From Pyronema omphalodes (lineage: Eukaryota > Ascomycota > Pezizomycetes > Pezizales > Pyronemataceae), in contig JAJJXM010000020.1 in NCBI GenBank assembly GCA_024516155.1, positions 730,261 through 794,260 on the forward strand: a stretch of 64,000 nucleotides of DNA, written 5' to 3'. The translations under genes and the position numbers were made by a program. Positions within the stretch are counted from its first letter, which is position 1. The number at the start of each line of letters is the position of its first letter. The notes beneath the pieces are model-generated. The model had not been told where the DNA came from, ran no database searches, and saw nothing but the letters and a program-made list of their open reading frames with translations. Shown here piece by piece: positions 49,072-60,297 of this stretch.

Positions 49072-49517
49072 TGTGGTGTGGGATCAGGCACGGTGAGGTT
49101 GCGATGTTGTGCTGCTTTGTGCCACTGGGAACCGCGGTGGGAGGAGATTGCTCGCTGCTAGTAGGTACTGCTATGTATGAGGAGCTAGGAACGGGACGGA
49201 GTTGACGGTGGAGATGTTCCGCTTCTTGGCTTGGCGATGGATCTGCGCCGGGGGAAAGGGCCCCTTGGTTTTTTGGTGCGCCGGAAAGATGCAGATGGCG
49301 GCTGTGCATGTGAAGAGGTTTCATCACGTACATATGGAGTTGAGGGGAGAAAATTGAGGGGGAAGAAACCCATACCTAAATGGGAGAGTATTTATAGTCG
49401 TGCTATAAAGCTTACAGAAGCTTTTAGTTACAAAAGGAATAATTAAACAGAAGAACAAAATAAAATCTAAATGTCCTTAGAATAAAGAACTAGAAAACCA
49501 TCATCGTCCCAAGATTA
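49072..49517. other. intergenic, nothing seen
   Basis: About 450 nt: the promoter of the AIM18-like gene and the 3' flank of the BAG gene. No features stand out. Confidence 0.55.
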
Positions 49518-51197
49518 TTATAACGAAGCCTGGTGTCCGAGCTTTGCTCTGTACTTTTCAATCTGTCCCCGTACTTCCTCGTCTCTCTTTGCAACCTTAA
49601 CCGCCTCTTCAATCTCCCCATCCCCGAGTACTTTCATAATAGCTTCCTTCAACATCTGTTCTCCAGCGGGGTCTTTAAGCAACTTCTTCAAAGCCCCATC
49701 GATTTCGCTATCATCCTTCGTTCCACCTAGTGCATTAAACAAACCCCTATCCACTTCCTTCTCCCACCTATTGTCAACCATCTGTCTAAGATCCTCGCCC
49801 TGAATTCCATCCGCCATCAGCGCCTCCTTCTGTTCTCTCTCCACTCTTCTTCCCCATTTGCTCTTCTTCAACCCCTCCTCCACAGTTGAATCATCCATGG
49901 CAACCTTTACCGCTTCCTTCATAACCGCTTTTCTAATTCCCAAATCCCAATCCTTTGCAATCTCCTCAATCTCAGCAGGTGTAGCAGCCTTCTTGAGTTT
50001 CCTGACAAAATCCATAGCCGTCTGATGCCCCTGGGTGAATGCAGTAGCCTGTCTCTTCTTTTGTCTAGCAAGTTTCTCCGTCTTTGTAGGATAAACGCCA
50101 TCCAACCCCGACAATTGTTCCTGAAGTAAATATTCATCCAAAATAGCAAAAGCATCTTCCCATTTCTTCTCCACTCCCCTGATTCTAACCATCTCTTTCT
50201 CCGTAATAAAATCAATTACCCCCGGAACGAGTTCTTTTTCAATCCGCGATAACACCGTATCGATTTTCTGGATCTTCTCCTGTTCTGGGCTGAGATTCTT
50301 CTTCGCAATTTCCGCCGCGATATTCCCACCCTCTGTTGTTCCGCTAGTCTTAGCAGCTGGAGTAACTGCTACCAACCATGCATTATGTTCAACCCCGAGT
50401 TGTTGTAGCGGCTTATCATCTTCCTCTAATCTCCGTCCATTGCAAGTAATCTTTACTTTTCCTACTTTCGCCCCAGTTTTCTCCGCCACTAACCTCCGAA
50501 CTTCCCCAAGTGTAACCTCATTATTGGCGATCCCATCTTTCTTGAATGCGAATTGAAAGTTCTTGCTGGTATGTTTAACATTCACCACATCCTTCTCTCT
50601 CATAGGATCCGAAGCGTTATTTCCTGAGATAGTTTGTACCGGTCCGGAATCCGAGTTGGTAAAGGATTTAAAGAAGCGACGCATGATGAATGGTAGTAGC
50701 GATAAGAGACCTAGAGAGCTTAGAATGAGGGGTAATAAATCGATCAATGGTTTCGGTTCCGCGGAAGGAAGAAGTTGGAGTTGTAGTCGGGTAAGGAATA
50801 AGTCGAGCTGTGAGACGTAAGGTGAAAATTGCTCGGTGTAAGGGGAGAGATGACGAAGAATTGGAGCTGCCAGTTGTTGAGTCTGGAGCAGGAGAGAGGT
50901 GGGGGAGGCCAGCTTGGCGGTGGTTGGGTGCCCGGGGCTTTGCTGGTGGAATGTGATGTTTGGTAGACGCGGGGTGCTGACGGGACGCGTGTTCGTTGAG
51001 GCGTGGATGACAGCTGAGAGGTATGGTGTGGTGTGTCGTAACTTTGGGGAACGGGCGGTGGTGGATTGGTGTGGGTTTGGATCTACGTAGTACGGGTAGC
51101 TTGGATTTACTGGAGCGAGGGCGCGGAGATGTATGTATGTATCTAGAAAGAAAGAAACAAAAAAACTTGATTTTATTGATCGACTTGTAACTTTCAA
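49518..51197 (-). CDS. membrane-anchored UBL-BAG domain Hsp70 cochaperone (start uncertain)
   Basis: A single frame of 559 codons. A hydrophobic segment at about residues 150-170 (LIDLLPLILSSLGLLSLLPF) is followed by a basic stop-transfer (IMRRFFKSF). A ubiquitin-like fold comes at about 212-280 (LGEVRRLVAEKTGAKVGKVK, RRLEEDDKPLQQLGVEHNAW). A BAG domain comes at about 305-400 (KIQKIDTVLSRIEKELVPG, FAILDEYLLQEQLSGLDGV). A charged C-terminal extension of about 150 residues is unusual for BAG1 or Snl1 types. BAG domains bind the Hsp70 ATPase domain and promote nucleotide exchange; a membrane anchor, as in yeast Snl1, would place this at the ER or another membrane. The true start may be in a further exon, since TTTCTTTCTTTCTAG just inside the frame looks like an acceptor. 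Confidence 0.82.
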   Translation of the reverse strand: MKVTSRSIKSSFFVSFFLDTYIHLRALAPVNPSYPYYVDPNPHQSTTARSPKLRHTTPYLSAVIHASTNTRPVSTPRLPNITFHQQSPGHPTTAKLASPTSLLLQTQQLAAPILRHLSPYTEQFSPYVSQLDLFLTRLQLQLLPSAEPKPLIDLLPLILSSLGLLSLLPFIMRRFFKSFTNSDSGPVQTISGNNASDPMREKDVVNVKHTSKNFQFAFKKDGIANNEVTLGEVRRLVAEKTGAKVGKVKITCNGRRLEEDDKPLQQLGVEHNAWLVAVTPAAKTSGTTEGGNIAAEIAKKNLSPEQEKIQKIDTVLSRIEKELVPGVIDFITEKEMVRIRGVEKKWEDAFAILDEYLLQEQLSGLDGVYPTKTEKLARQKKRQATAFTQGHQTAMDFVRKLKKAATPAEIEEIAKDWDLGIRKAVMKEAVKVAMDDSTVEEGLKKSKWGRRVEREQKEALMADGIQGEDLRQMVDNRWEKEVDRGLFNALGGTKDDSEIDGALKKLLKDPAGEQMLKEAIMKVLGDGEIEEAVKVAKRDEEVRGQIEKYRAKLGHQASL

Positions 51198-53264
51198 TGG
51201 CGTATAGAAAATGTCGCGTCCTGGAATTCAATTTCAGTTGAAAGGCCTTGTAGCTTCGTGAGCTGTGACTGTGTTCCGTCGTCAATATTTTTGGTCTTGA
51301 AAGCTTGGAGCCACCGTGTTGCCTGTGCCGTGTGCAGCTTGGCGAGCTTCAGCCTAGAATCCTTGTCGTGGCTTCTAGAGACTGTAGCCGATACTGCATC
51401 ATACGTAGAGCCTCATATTTGATCATCCAGCTTCCCTACGGACACAATATTAGGAATCTCGAAACATAATACCCTCAAAACCAATAATGACATGATAAAG
51501 TCACCCACCAGGTGAAAGGAAACGAAACGCCAAAATTGAAGAATCTCGATGTGTCATGATTCGCGAATGAGTCCAAATCTCAGGTCAAACCCCATTCTAT
51601 ATTTTTGCCTTCCACACATGCACATGCATCCAACTTTATCTTCCCATATAGTACATAAACCATAATCCCTATCAAAACGAATCATTCTTCAGATCAATCA
51701 AAATACAAGTATCATCCCCTTTTCTACCATTTATTTACGGGGTTTCCAACTGGGGATTACAGACTGACGAACAGGCAGGAAGGATCGTTTAAAGCTTTTA
51801 AGATGGGCAAGTCTGAACGTACGAATCATACTGAATTGTGGTTGCTTGGACTGAGACTTTATGATTCATCGTCTTTATTGGGGTTTTAACTGCCGTTCTG
51901 TATTCTGGTGTTAAACCCGTAGGTCTGTGGTTTCTCTACTCTGGAGTCTACTCGTAGGTACTGTAGGTCAGATAAGTAGTGGAGGAGATTAGTATGGTAC
52001 CTTCGTGGAGGAGCTACTTCTGGTTTGGTATTCTGTTTTTTGTTGTAATATCTACACATGTATCTGATTGTTATTAATTTTCTTTCTTGTCGGAGTGAAG
52101 TAGTGAAGCACTGAAGCACTGAAGTATTGCAGTATTGGAGCATACTAGAGAACCAGCAATATACAAATTCACTTTTCGATATGTCATGTATGTGATGTAT
52201 GTATCTTCATATGATCAGCTTCTCCGGAGCCGAGTGTGTCACAGCTTATAGGCTTGCTTGTAGATAAATACCCTGGTGCCCCTGGTTCCCCTGGCGATAC
52301 CCTGGGATACACCAATCCGATCCACCGGAATATATAGGAAGTCTATTATCCGATTGGCCATCTTTGCATCTTTGCATCTTGGCATCTTTATATCTTTGCA
52401 TTTCCGCAGCTCAGCAGCTCAATATCTCAAGTTTTTAGACGCTCCAAAAAACTATCAGTAATCGTATTACAATATCACTCAACCTCGTAGTACAGCTTAA
52501 CCATCTTAAAACACTTCAACAGCCTCAAACAATGTCTCATGACTCATCCCGCATCCATCCATCCATCCATCCATTCATCCTACCGCCCACGGATTCCAAT
52601 CTTTGACCTTAAATATCACCAACCTTAAACATCACCAAACCGCCCAATAAACCAGGGTGATCTCCTTACCTGAAACTTCACTTCACCCAACCTTACCTTC
52701 AACCTTAAGCTTAAGCATAAGTACCCAGCCCATTTACTAGTTGCGATTATAAGGTGCGTCGTGTATGCGGTAGTATGTATGTACGCATACACTGTACCCG
52801 CTTTCTTGCACTTTCTGCACTTTTTACAAGTTTCTGGTTTTCGGGGATTTTGGGCCCGGGGGGTTTTTCTGATTTCTGGCATGATGCATCTTACTGTTTA
52901 CAGCGAGGAGGTGATGAAGCGCTGAGGCATGGTTGTGATGAGGTAATACCGCGATGAGGCGTAGAGGTGATGCGATGAGGTAAGGTAAGGCGTATATAGA
53001 AGCGATGAGGAGATGAGGGGATGAGGGGATGAGATGAGGTAAGGCGTATGTATGTAGAAGCGATGACATGCGGATGCGGATGCGGATGTGGATGCATACC
53101 CCCCTTAGCTCGGATACACTGGACCGGACTGCAGATGCGGTAGATATGGGGGTTTTAATGATAGATTATAGATGTACTGTTATTATGCTAATGCTAGATC
53201 CCGATGAGCTCTATCTGGGGGCCGGAGTAGCTATGTATGTACCTACGTAGCTGTACGGTACCGT
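51198..53264. other. intergenic, no gene seen
   Basis: About 2 kb upstream of the BAG gene. Short tandem units appear: TGAAGCACTGAAGTATTG near 52101-52130, (CATC)n near 52550-52575 and GATGAGG variants at 52970-53035. The open frames are short and built on these repeats. Confidence 0.5.
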
Positions 53265-53325
53265 GACAAAAGTGACCGTCACTTTTCTGTGCTAAGCGCC
53301 GCGCGGGGTGACGGTCACTTTTGTC
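53265..53325. repeat. perfect 18-bp inverted repeat with 25-nt spacer
   Basis: Arms GACAAAAGTGACCGTCAC (53265-53282) and its exact reverse complement (53308-53325) flank a GC-rich spacer ending GCCGCGCGGG. The 61-nt unit could be a tiny foldback element, terminal inverted repeats of a deleted transposon, or a hairpin. It is not next to a gene end. Confidence 0.93.
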
Positions 53326-53909
53326 CAGCACCTCGTATGGTTGTACTATGTATCTCTATGTACAACAGAGACGAGAGATAACTGGGGGCAGCCTATGAGC
53401 TTGTTGCTTGCTGCTTCATGTTGCTCGCTGCTTGTTGTAACGGATATATTGTGTATATTACACAGGATGGAGAAAGTAGTGCACGTCGCAGTGTTATGAG
53501 CTATGCTGGCCTTTTATGCCCGTAACTCGTACGTATGTGGGCTTTTGGAGATTCTTTTGATTTTTGGATTTATCTACTTTACTAGCTCAGATACCGTATA
53601 TAAATATGTGACAGATAGATAGATAGCCGTAGATAGCCGGAGAAAGATAGATAGGTAAGCAAAACCGAAACACTGATAATACTACTATCCATATCATACC
53701 GCCGCCTCGTACGGGTACCATTATTTAAGAGTAAAGATAATTACCACCGTCACTTCCACCGTCATCATCATTATAGACATCATATGCATCTTTTCACATA
53801 TACCTCTTCATACCAGCCTGGGCCATTGAAGAAACAAAAATAAAAGGTCTATAATCCGGCTTCTGTTATGGCATTAATGGAAATTAAATCAGATCTTTCA
53901 ATCGTACAA
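53326..53909. other. intergenic, nothing seen
   Basis: A (GATA)n-like stretch occurs near 53613-53650. No coding frame is supported. Confidence 0.5.
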
Positions 53910-54720
53910 ACCAGTTTAAAATAACGGCCAAAACGGACTGTACGGACTGTTGTGAATTGGAATATGAGAACGGCACGGCGACCTAAACCAGTTTACTGTC
54001 AGTACATAGTATAAACTGGTTCAACTGATTAAACTGCAAAAAAAAAAAAAAAAAAACAGTTAACTGAATACAACGCTTGGCAAACCAGGTGAGCTGTTTA
54101 AAACTGCGAAAAACTGGGTTTGCTAGAGGAACTGGTTTATAAATGGGTAATAAATATTATCCAGTGCATACAAAACAGAATTCTATACTAATTGGGTCTC
54201 TTGGGTCGCCAGAAATCACGACTGACGCCTACTATCTAAGCTCTTGAACCCATTGATGGCCTTAAGAGTATCTGCTTGTGCGCATCGAACGACGGTCCAA
54301 TATAGGAAAACAGCAACTTAGACTCGGCAGCCATCGCGAGAACTGAGAGCATGTTCACCGCCACTTTGCAAAAGTTGGGAGGGCTGGTTATAACTTATCA
54401 AAAACTGATGGATTAAGGAGGGTTAAGATACTGACAGGCTCGGCCACCGGTGGGTTCAAACGAGGTTGAATACATTATTTATTCCTGCATGCACTGGTTT
54501 CCGATCCGGTTGAACTGGTTACTGGTTTGTATTTACCGAGCCCGTGTAAGCAGTGCACTACAGTTACAAACAACCTGATTCTATGGACCCCTCGAATCTG
54601 AACCAACTGTGTACATATGATCCGGGGAACTAAAACTGCTCCAAATAACTGTGAATTGTCAGTTCAATTTATCTGGGTTATGATTTTACTCGGTGAACTG
54701 GTTAGATGGTTGGGAGGTCT
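53910..54720 (-). mobile_element. degenerate hAT transposon remnant, copy B (inverted)
   Basis: In reverse complement, 54720-54097 matches copy A at 25862-26626, starting at the same CAGACCTCCCAACC. It includes the block of GTGGCGGTGAACATGCTCTC coding the hAT C-terminal motif, followed by a frame-breaking TAG. Copy B continues about 190 nt beyond the point where copy A is cut, through an A18 tract and more AACCAGTT/AACTGGTT words (to about 53910), so it shows more of the missing 3' subterminal region. No terminal inverted repeat could be confirmed at that side. Confidence 0.8.
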
Positions 54721-55455
54721 GTGTATGTGTGCATGTATGTATGTATAAGCCAGCCCTCGCCCTCCAACCCCCAACATTCAACCTCCACCTCCATAATCTG
54801 CGCAAAAAAAACACACCCAATCTCCACCCGCCAACCTCCAGCACCTCATAATCCGAAGTACAGCATCCACATCAAAGCTTCAAGCCATAACACAATCTCG
54901 ACCATTATCTTGCAATATCCAATATCCATATCCCTATCTCTCTATCTCAATCAGTCATCTCTGAACCCAACCCAGCGATATGGCGTTACATATTTGATAT
55001 GTAATGAGCGTGGAGTAATGCTATCAAGGATTCATGGCTCAAGAAATTTTCGATTTTAGCTGCGGAATATGGAATTCAGAAATTGGGATTTGGAATATGG
55101 AATATGTAATTTTGAGTTTACAGTTCGATATGAACGAGGTATCTAGCATTGATTATCAGGATCTTTAAAACAGTAAGTAAATAAGTAAGTAAGTAAGTAA
55201 TCAGGTCACTAAGCGTGATTGGGAAACTTTTTATATGGTGATATTTGTAGGTTTTCTATATAAATTTCTATATAAATTTCTGTTCAGCATCGTATTTGCT
55301 ACGATATCTCTACTTTATTTTATTTTTTGTTTTTTTTGCAGATATATGAAGCTGTTGCGTTTGGTAGTATGTACTGGTAAAGTTTCATATATTGTGTGTG
55401 TTGTATGGAGTTTGCATATATGTGGTAATGGATCTATACTGACTATAGAGATGTC
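54721..55455. other. intergenic, no gene seen
   Basis: Contains (AAGT)n near 55168-55200 and a direct repeat TATATAAATTTC near 55257-55281. No gene is supported. Confidence 0.5.
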
Positions 55456-55732
55456 CTGATGTTCCTGATGTTCCTGATGTTCCTGATGTTCCTGATGTTC
55501 CTGGGGTTTCCTGGGGTTTCCTGGGGTTTCTGGGGTTTACTGGGGTTTACTGGGTTTTGCTGGGGTTTCCTGAAGTTTCTGAGATTTCCTGAGATTTCCT
55601 GAGATTTCCTGAGATTTCCTGAGATTTCCTGAGATTTCCTGAGATTTCCTGAGATTTCCTGAGATTTCCTGAGATTTCCTGAGATTTCCTGAGATTTCCT
55701 GAGATTTCCTGGGGCTTCCTGGGATTTCCTGA
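55456..55732. repeat. graded 9/10-bp minisatellite
   Basis: Three related blocks in series: (TGATGTTCC)5 at 55457-55501, about seven CTGGGGTTTC-like units at 55500-55570, then thirteen perfect GAGATTTCCT units at 55581-55710, ending with GGGGCTTCCT and GGGATTTCCT variants. Confidence 0.95.
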
Positions 55733-55937
55733 GAAAAACGGAGTACGGGCTTAAGAGATCTGTGATAATCTATTGTAACCGATATCTGGCGGTTAAATCC
55801 TCATGGAAAGACGTAGGATGTACTCTTGGTGTTTGTCTTGGTATTTGTAGTTGCAGTTGCAGTTGCATGTACTAGTGGTACGAGGGGATAGAACTCCGGC
55901 CTTTGGTACAGTGATATATATACAAGCCTTAAGATAT

Positions 55938-56004
55938 TTCAAGGTATTACAAGGTGCTACAAGGTATTACAGGATGTTAAAGGATGTTACAAGATGTTAC
56001 AAGC
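55938..56004. repeat. ACAAGGTATT/ACAAGATGTT 10-bp repeats
   Basis: About six imperfect 10-bp units. Confidence 0.8.
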
Positions 56005-58281
56005 AGTGAGCTGGACGACATAGTACAGCTATACCCCTGTTCTGTTCTGGAGTACAATATATATCTTTGTCACTATGTACCACTCATCTACTGGTTTCGG
56101 ATAACTGGTCATTGTGGATTTGGGGAAGTTACGAAGGACAGGGTTAATGGAGTACATACCTATGTAGTTGGTAGGATATGGTGATATGGTGCTATCATAT
56201 GGCTTTTCTTGTTTCCTTGTTATCTTGCAGATAGAGCTGTATGTAAAAGTTGTATACGACGTATCTTGTCTTGAAGCTAATACCCTTCTGCATGGAACTG
56301 AGGCTTGAAGAGCCTTGTGATGGTGAAGTTTGATTAACATTTGCTGGCTGGTTCATGGAAGGGTGCTTTTTTTTGGCAGTTGTAGTTGTATGCATGAGAA
56401 GACAAAAGTCTGGCGCGGTGATACAGACAGAGCGACAGACGTACAGGGTTGATATGGCGCTGGCTTTTAGGAGGATAGCTTCCTTGTTCCCTTGTTCCCT
56501 TGCAGACAGAGCTCTACATACATACATAGAAGCTTACATCCTTCTGCATGGAATGGTTTATCACCGTTGGATCTTCAACTCTTTCAAGTTTGGTTCCTCC
56601 GATGGATCTCCCCCGCCCCCTTCCCCCCTCCCCCTCCCCCGGCCTCGGCGGCTTCTTCTGCATTCTCTGCATTCTCTGCATCATATCGGCTATCCTCTGC
56701 AGACCGACAGTTTAATGATGTATACATAGTCTCACCGATAGCCTGCTCCGATAGCTGATGGCGAAGTCGAATTCCCATCCCGTTAATCCCAAGCGCACCG
56801 TCGGGGTGAGTTCGCTAGCTCTTCTTATTTTTCTAGCTTCAAGCTTTTATTTTTCTAGCTTTTTTTGGCTTCCATAATAGTTTCTCGTTTAGTCCGGATA
56901 TGGTTAATTTTATACCCTACGGGTCAAGTGGTCCATAGCTAACATCCTAGTGCGGGATGCGGTAGAGCGAAGGCAAGGAAATAGCTGGGTTTATTCCATT
57001 TTGGGTTGGGTAGGGTCCGTGGTCTGGTATGGATGCCCTTTGGCTGCCCTCTCGTTGTCGCCCAATGAAAATGATCCCAGGGGTGTCTTTGAGGGTGTTG
57101 AGTTTGTCCTACTTTCTCGATTTTCCCTGGTTTGAAGAGCCATATGAAGATTGATATTGGAAGATATTCTGCGATACGCTGTTTTATTGGATATTGCTCA
57201 TATAAGATTGGTGGCGAGAGAGTCATAGGAGGTGGATGGCAACTGAATGTAAAGCAATTTGTGGTGCAGTTCATTTGGTGCCGAGGGGGGAAGCAGGATA
57301 TATCGTGATGAAAATGTTGTAATTGAGAGCGCTTTGCTGCTTCTGTTGCTGTTCTCCGGCACGTATTCGTCGAGTACAACTCTTCCTCGTCAAGAATAAC
57401 TCCTTCTCGAGTGCAACTCCTCCTCCTCCTCCTCCTCATCCTCCTTGAGTGCAACTCTTCCTCATCGAGTACAACTCCTCTCCCAATCCATCCCATCCCG
57501 ACACGATACTCTCAACGGAAGGAGATTCATATCGACTGGTTCCAACAGAGAAACGAATCCTAACGAAGCAACCCAAACCAACAACAACAAGTTACTACCG
57601 CCCCAAGATCCACCACCACCACCTCCACCACCGACCCTCTTTCGCTCCCGCAAACACAGACACACCATCTTCCCCGTCTCCCCGTCTCACCCCCCCAACC
57701 CCCCAGCACGAGCTGCAAATTGTACATACCTGGAAACCTCCTGAACGGGTTCGAAACGCAGCAAAGACCACCACATCCACTACAACAACAACTACCACCA
57801 CCGACCGACCGACATCGCCATCGTCGGCTCACCAAAAAACGATCCTCCCAAGGGTTAGATTGAGAGCCGTCTAAGGCTTCTCACATCAGTCACCGAACAA
57901 CAGCACTTCTCGCAGCAACAAAATCCCCACTTGAGACCGCTAAAGATTTCATTCGTTGTTCGCTTCGACCTCACTCCCTTGGGAACCTAGACCGCCTCTT
58001 TTTTCGCTGCAGCTGCACCACCCCCCGTTATTTTCGGTACCCGCTATTTTCCAACAAGTCGAATCACCATTAACACTACTTTCTACTATTTGCACTGCGT
58101 GACCATCTCTTCTCCTTCGCCTGCGATACTTGTTCCATGATTTAGACGACTGCTCAAGTGTATCTCAACAAGCAACCCAGAGTCGCCCCCCGCTTTGTTT
58201 TTTCGTCGTCGTCCGTCGTCCGTCCAGTGCAACCCAATAAGCCATTTGAAGATTTGACAAAGATTGAGAAAAAAGCCAGTG
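56005..58281. other. intergenic and long leader of the TeaR-like gene
   Basis: No gene is supported. From about 57360 to 58100 the plus strand is C/A-rich and carries short upstream ATG frames before the main start, consistent with a long 5' leader. A 141-codon frame at 57449-57874 is His/Thr/Pro low-complexity and not credible as a gene. Confidence 0.5.
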
Positions 58282-60297
58282 ATGACTACTACTACAACTA
58301 CCAGCATGACGGCCGTTGCACCCACATTACAAGCTGCCTTTACACCACCGGCATCGTCGCATGGAAAGAAAGTTATTGGTCGGGATGATTGGGAATTCAG
58401 TGTACCGATAGATGTGGTATGTTTCTACTTTCTCTACGCGTTATCGCTTCGCTTCCTATTCGACAGTTCAAAAATAACCCCGCCTGAAAACCTATGTATG
58501 CTGACTGGCCAATGACTTATGCAGAGTGATGGGGATGTTCCGAGAAACAAAAAATCGATTGTCGCGTCGCCAGTAAAAAGTGACTTCCACATCAGTAGTT
58601 CAGCCCATACCAATGGTTTCCACGATTACGATCGCACTGCAACCCAGTCAGAAGAGAACAGACATTACAGCGATTACCTTCATGCACCAGGAAACGGTAG
58701 ATCGAAACATGACTCTATGGTATCTTCTCACCAAGACGGCGACTCGGTGTTGGATCTTTACAATGGAAGATTATCGATGATATCAGCAATCAGCGGCGAA
58801 GCTTCAACCTCTGAAGGATCACCTCCATTCGGAAATAGCGCCTTTCCCAAAACCCCAGAACCAACAGAAGACGAAACAAAATGGATCCACCGAGATAAGC
58901 TTGCGCAAATTGAAGGTAACGAGGCGGCTGATTATCTTTACGACGTTGGACAGAGCCGTTGGATTCATAAGGACAAGTTGGAGCGCATCGAAATCGAAGA
59001 ACTCCAGCGTGGAGGGGAATTAGACCTATCTCGACCCAGCACAACCAGAGACGGCGACAAATCCAGCTACCTTCTTTCAAGACCGGACACATCCAACGAT
59101 GAAGAAGAGCCCATTCTCGACGCTAACTTCCACGAAATCCGAACATTAGAAGAACAAGCCGCCGACGAAGAAGCCGAAGCCCGACGCCGTAGTTTCCGAC
59201 GTAATCGCAGCTACTCACGTATTCCATTAGCAGCCGTATCTCCTCATCCTATACCACAGCAGTTTATCGAGCGCGACAAGCCCCTCCCTCGTTCTTCAGT
59301 AACCCCCAACGGCTCCGACGACGGCACTGGTTTCCCCAGCATAGCCCATCCTAGTCTCCGTAAACGTTCCTACAGTGCCGGTTCCGCACAGCTTCTCCAC
59401 GATGATCGCGACCCACCACCAGGAACTCCAAACACATTGAACCCTAAATCACCAAACAGATCATCAGTTCTTTCCTCCGTATCCTCACCTCGAAAACTCG
59501 CCTCCAGAGCTGGTTCCATGCAAGGCAAGCCCCATCCCTATACACGTTCCAACCCGCAACTTCACCGTCCTGGAACTTCCCACTCATCATTTTCAACCTC
59601 CACAGGGAAGCATGTAGACCTCGATGGACAGCAACCACCTTGGGCACTCCAGGGCTACAAACCGGATCCTTCTTTACCACAGGATCAGCAGATTATTCCA
59701 ACATTGGCAAAGAAGTTGCAGCAGGAACAGTGGGAGAGGGATGGTGTTTATGCTACGGTTTATGATAAGGAGTTGAGACCGTTGAAGGTGGAAAAGAAGG
59801 AGGATGAGGAACAGCAAGAAAGAGGGGAGGAATGGCCATTGAAGAGTGGGGGTGCGGAACAAGAAGATGTGAATAGAGTGGTGACGGAGCAGGCGGCGGA
59901 AAATGAGGTGGATCAGAAACAGGGTGGTAGTGGGGGATATAAGATTGTGCCAAATGTAAGTTTGCTTTGCATTTTTGGGTGGATTCGCTGGTTTTCATTT
60001 GGTGGGAGGGGGGGGGGGGGGGGGGGGGGGTAGCGGTATTTGGGGGCTTTCTGGTGGGATTTATGGGAATTTTGGGTTGCGATGACGTTAGGTCGTGGCT
60101 GGAAGCTGGGTGAAGCCGGGTGATGGAGCGACGGGATAATGGATAATACGATGATTGGGCTTGAGCTAATGGCATCACAGATTACGCCCTCTGCAAACGC
60201 CGCAGCAACATCATCTCAATCACCACAAGTCAAGCAGATGCAACCTGAAAACGAAGGAAAGAAGAAAAAGAAGTTTTCTTGCTGTGTTATTATGTAA
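58282..60297 (+). CDS. teaR: TeaR/Mod5-like prenylated cell-end polarity protein
   Basis: Exons: 58282-58416, 58525-59955 and 60181-60297 (both introns phase 0), giving 560 residues. The C-terminus is a polybasic stretch plus CaaX box (EGKKKKKFSCCVIM): CVIM predicts farnesylation, and the preceding Cys may be palmitoylated. Near the N-terminus is DDWEFSVPIDV. At about residues 155-200 two copies of a WIH(R/K)DKLxxIE motif occur. The long middle is Ser/Pro-rich and disordered, with another conserved-looking block (QQPPWALQGYKPDPSLPQ, then LAKKLQQEQWERDGVYA) before the tail. In A. nidulans TeaR and S. pombe Mod5, the prenylated tail anchors the Tea1/TeaA cell-end marker at the growing tip, linking microtubules to polarity. 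Assignment rests on architecture and remembered family features, not an alignment. Intron 2 contains a 23-G run. Confidence 0.8.
60008..60030. repeat. poly-G tract (23 G) in TeaR intron 2
   Basis: An uninterrupted G run on the coding strand, about 50 nt after the donor site. Confidence 0.94.

Noticed and set aside
8975..51197. Idea of a mitochondrial gene cluster (NDUFAF5-like, P-loop NTPase, CLU1, AIM18-like)
   Set aside because: Mixed strands, distances of several kb and unrelated genes between; coincidence is the simplest reading.
57449..57874. 141-codon His/Thr/Pro-rich frame upstream of the TeaR-like gene
   Set aside because: Lies in a CA-rich leader; low-complexity composition explains it.
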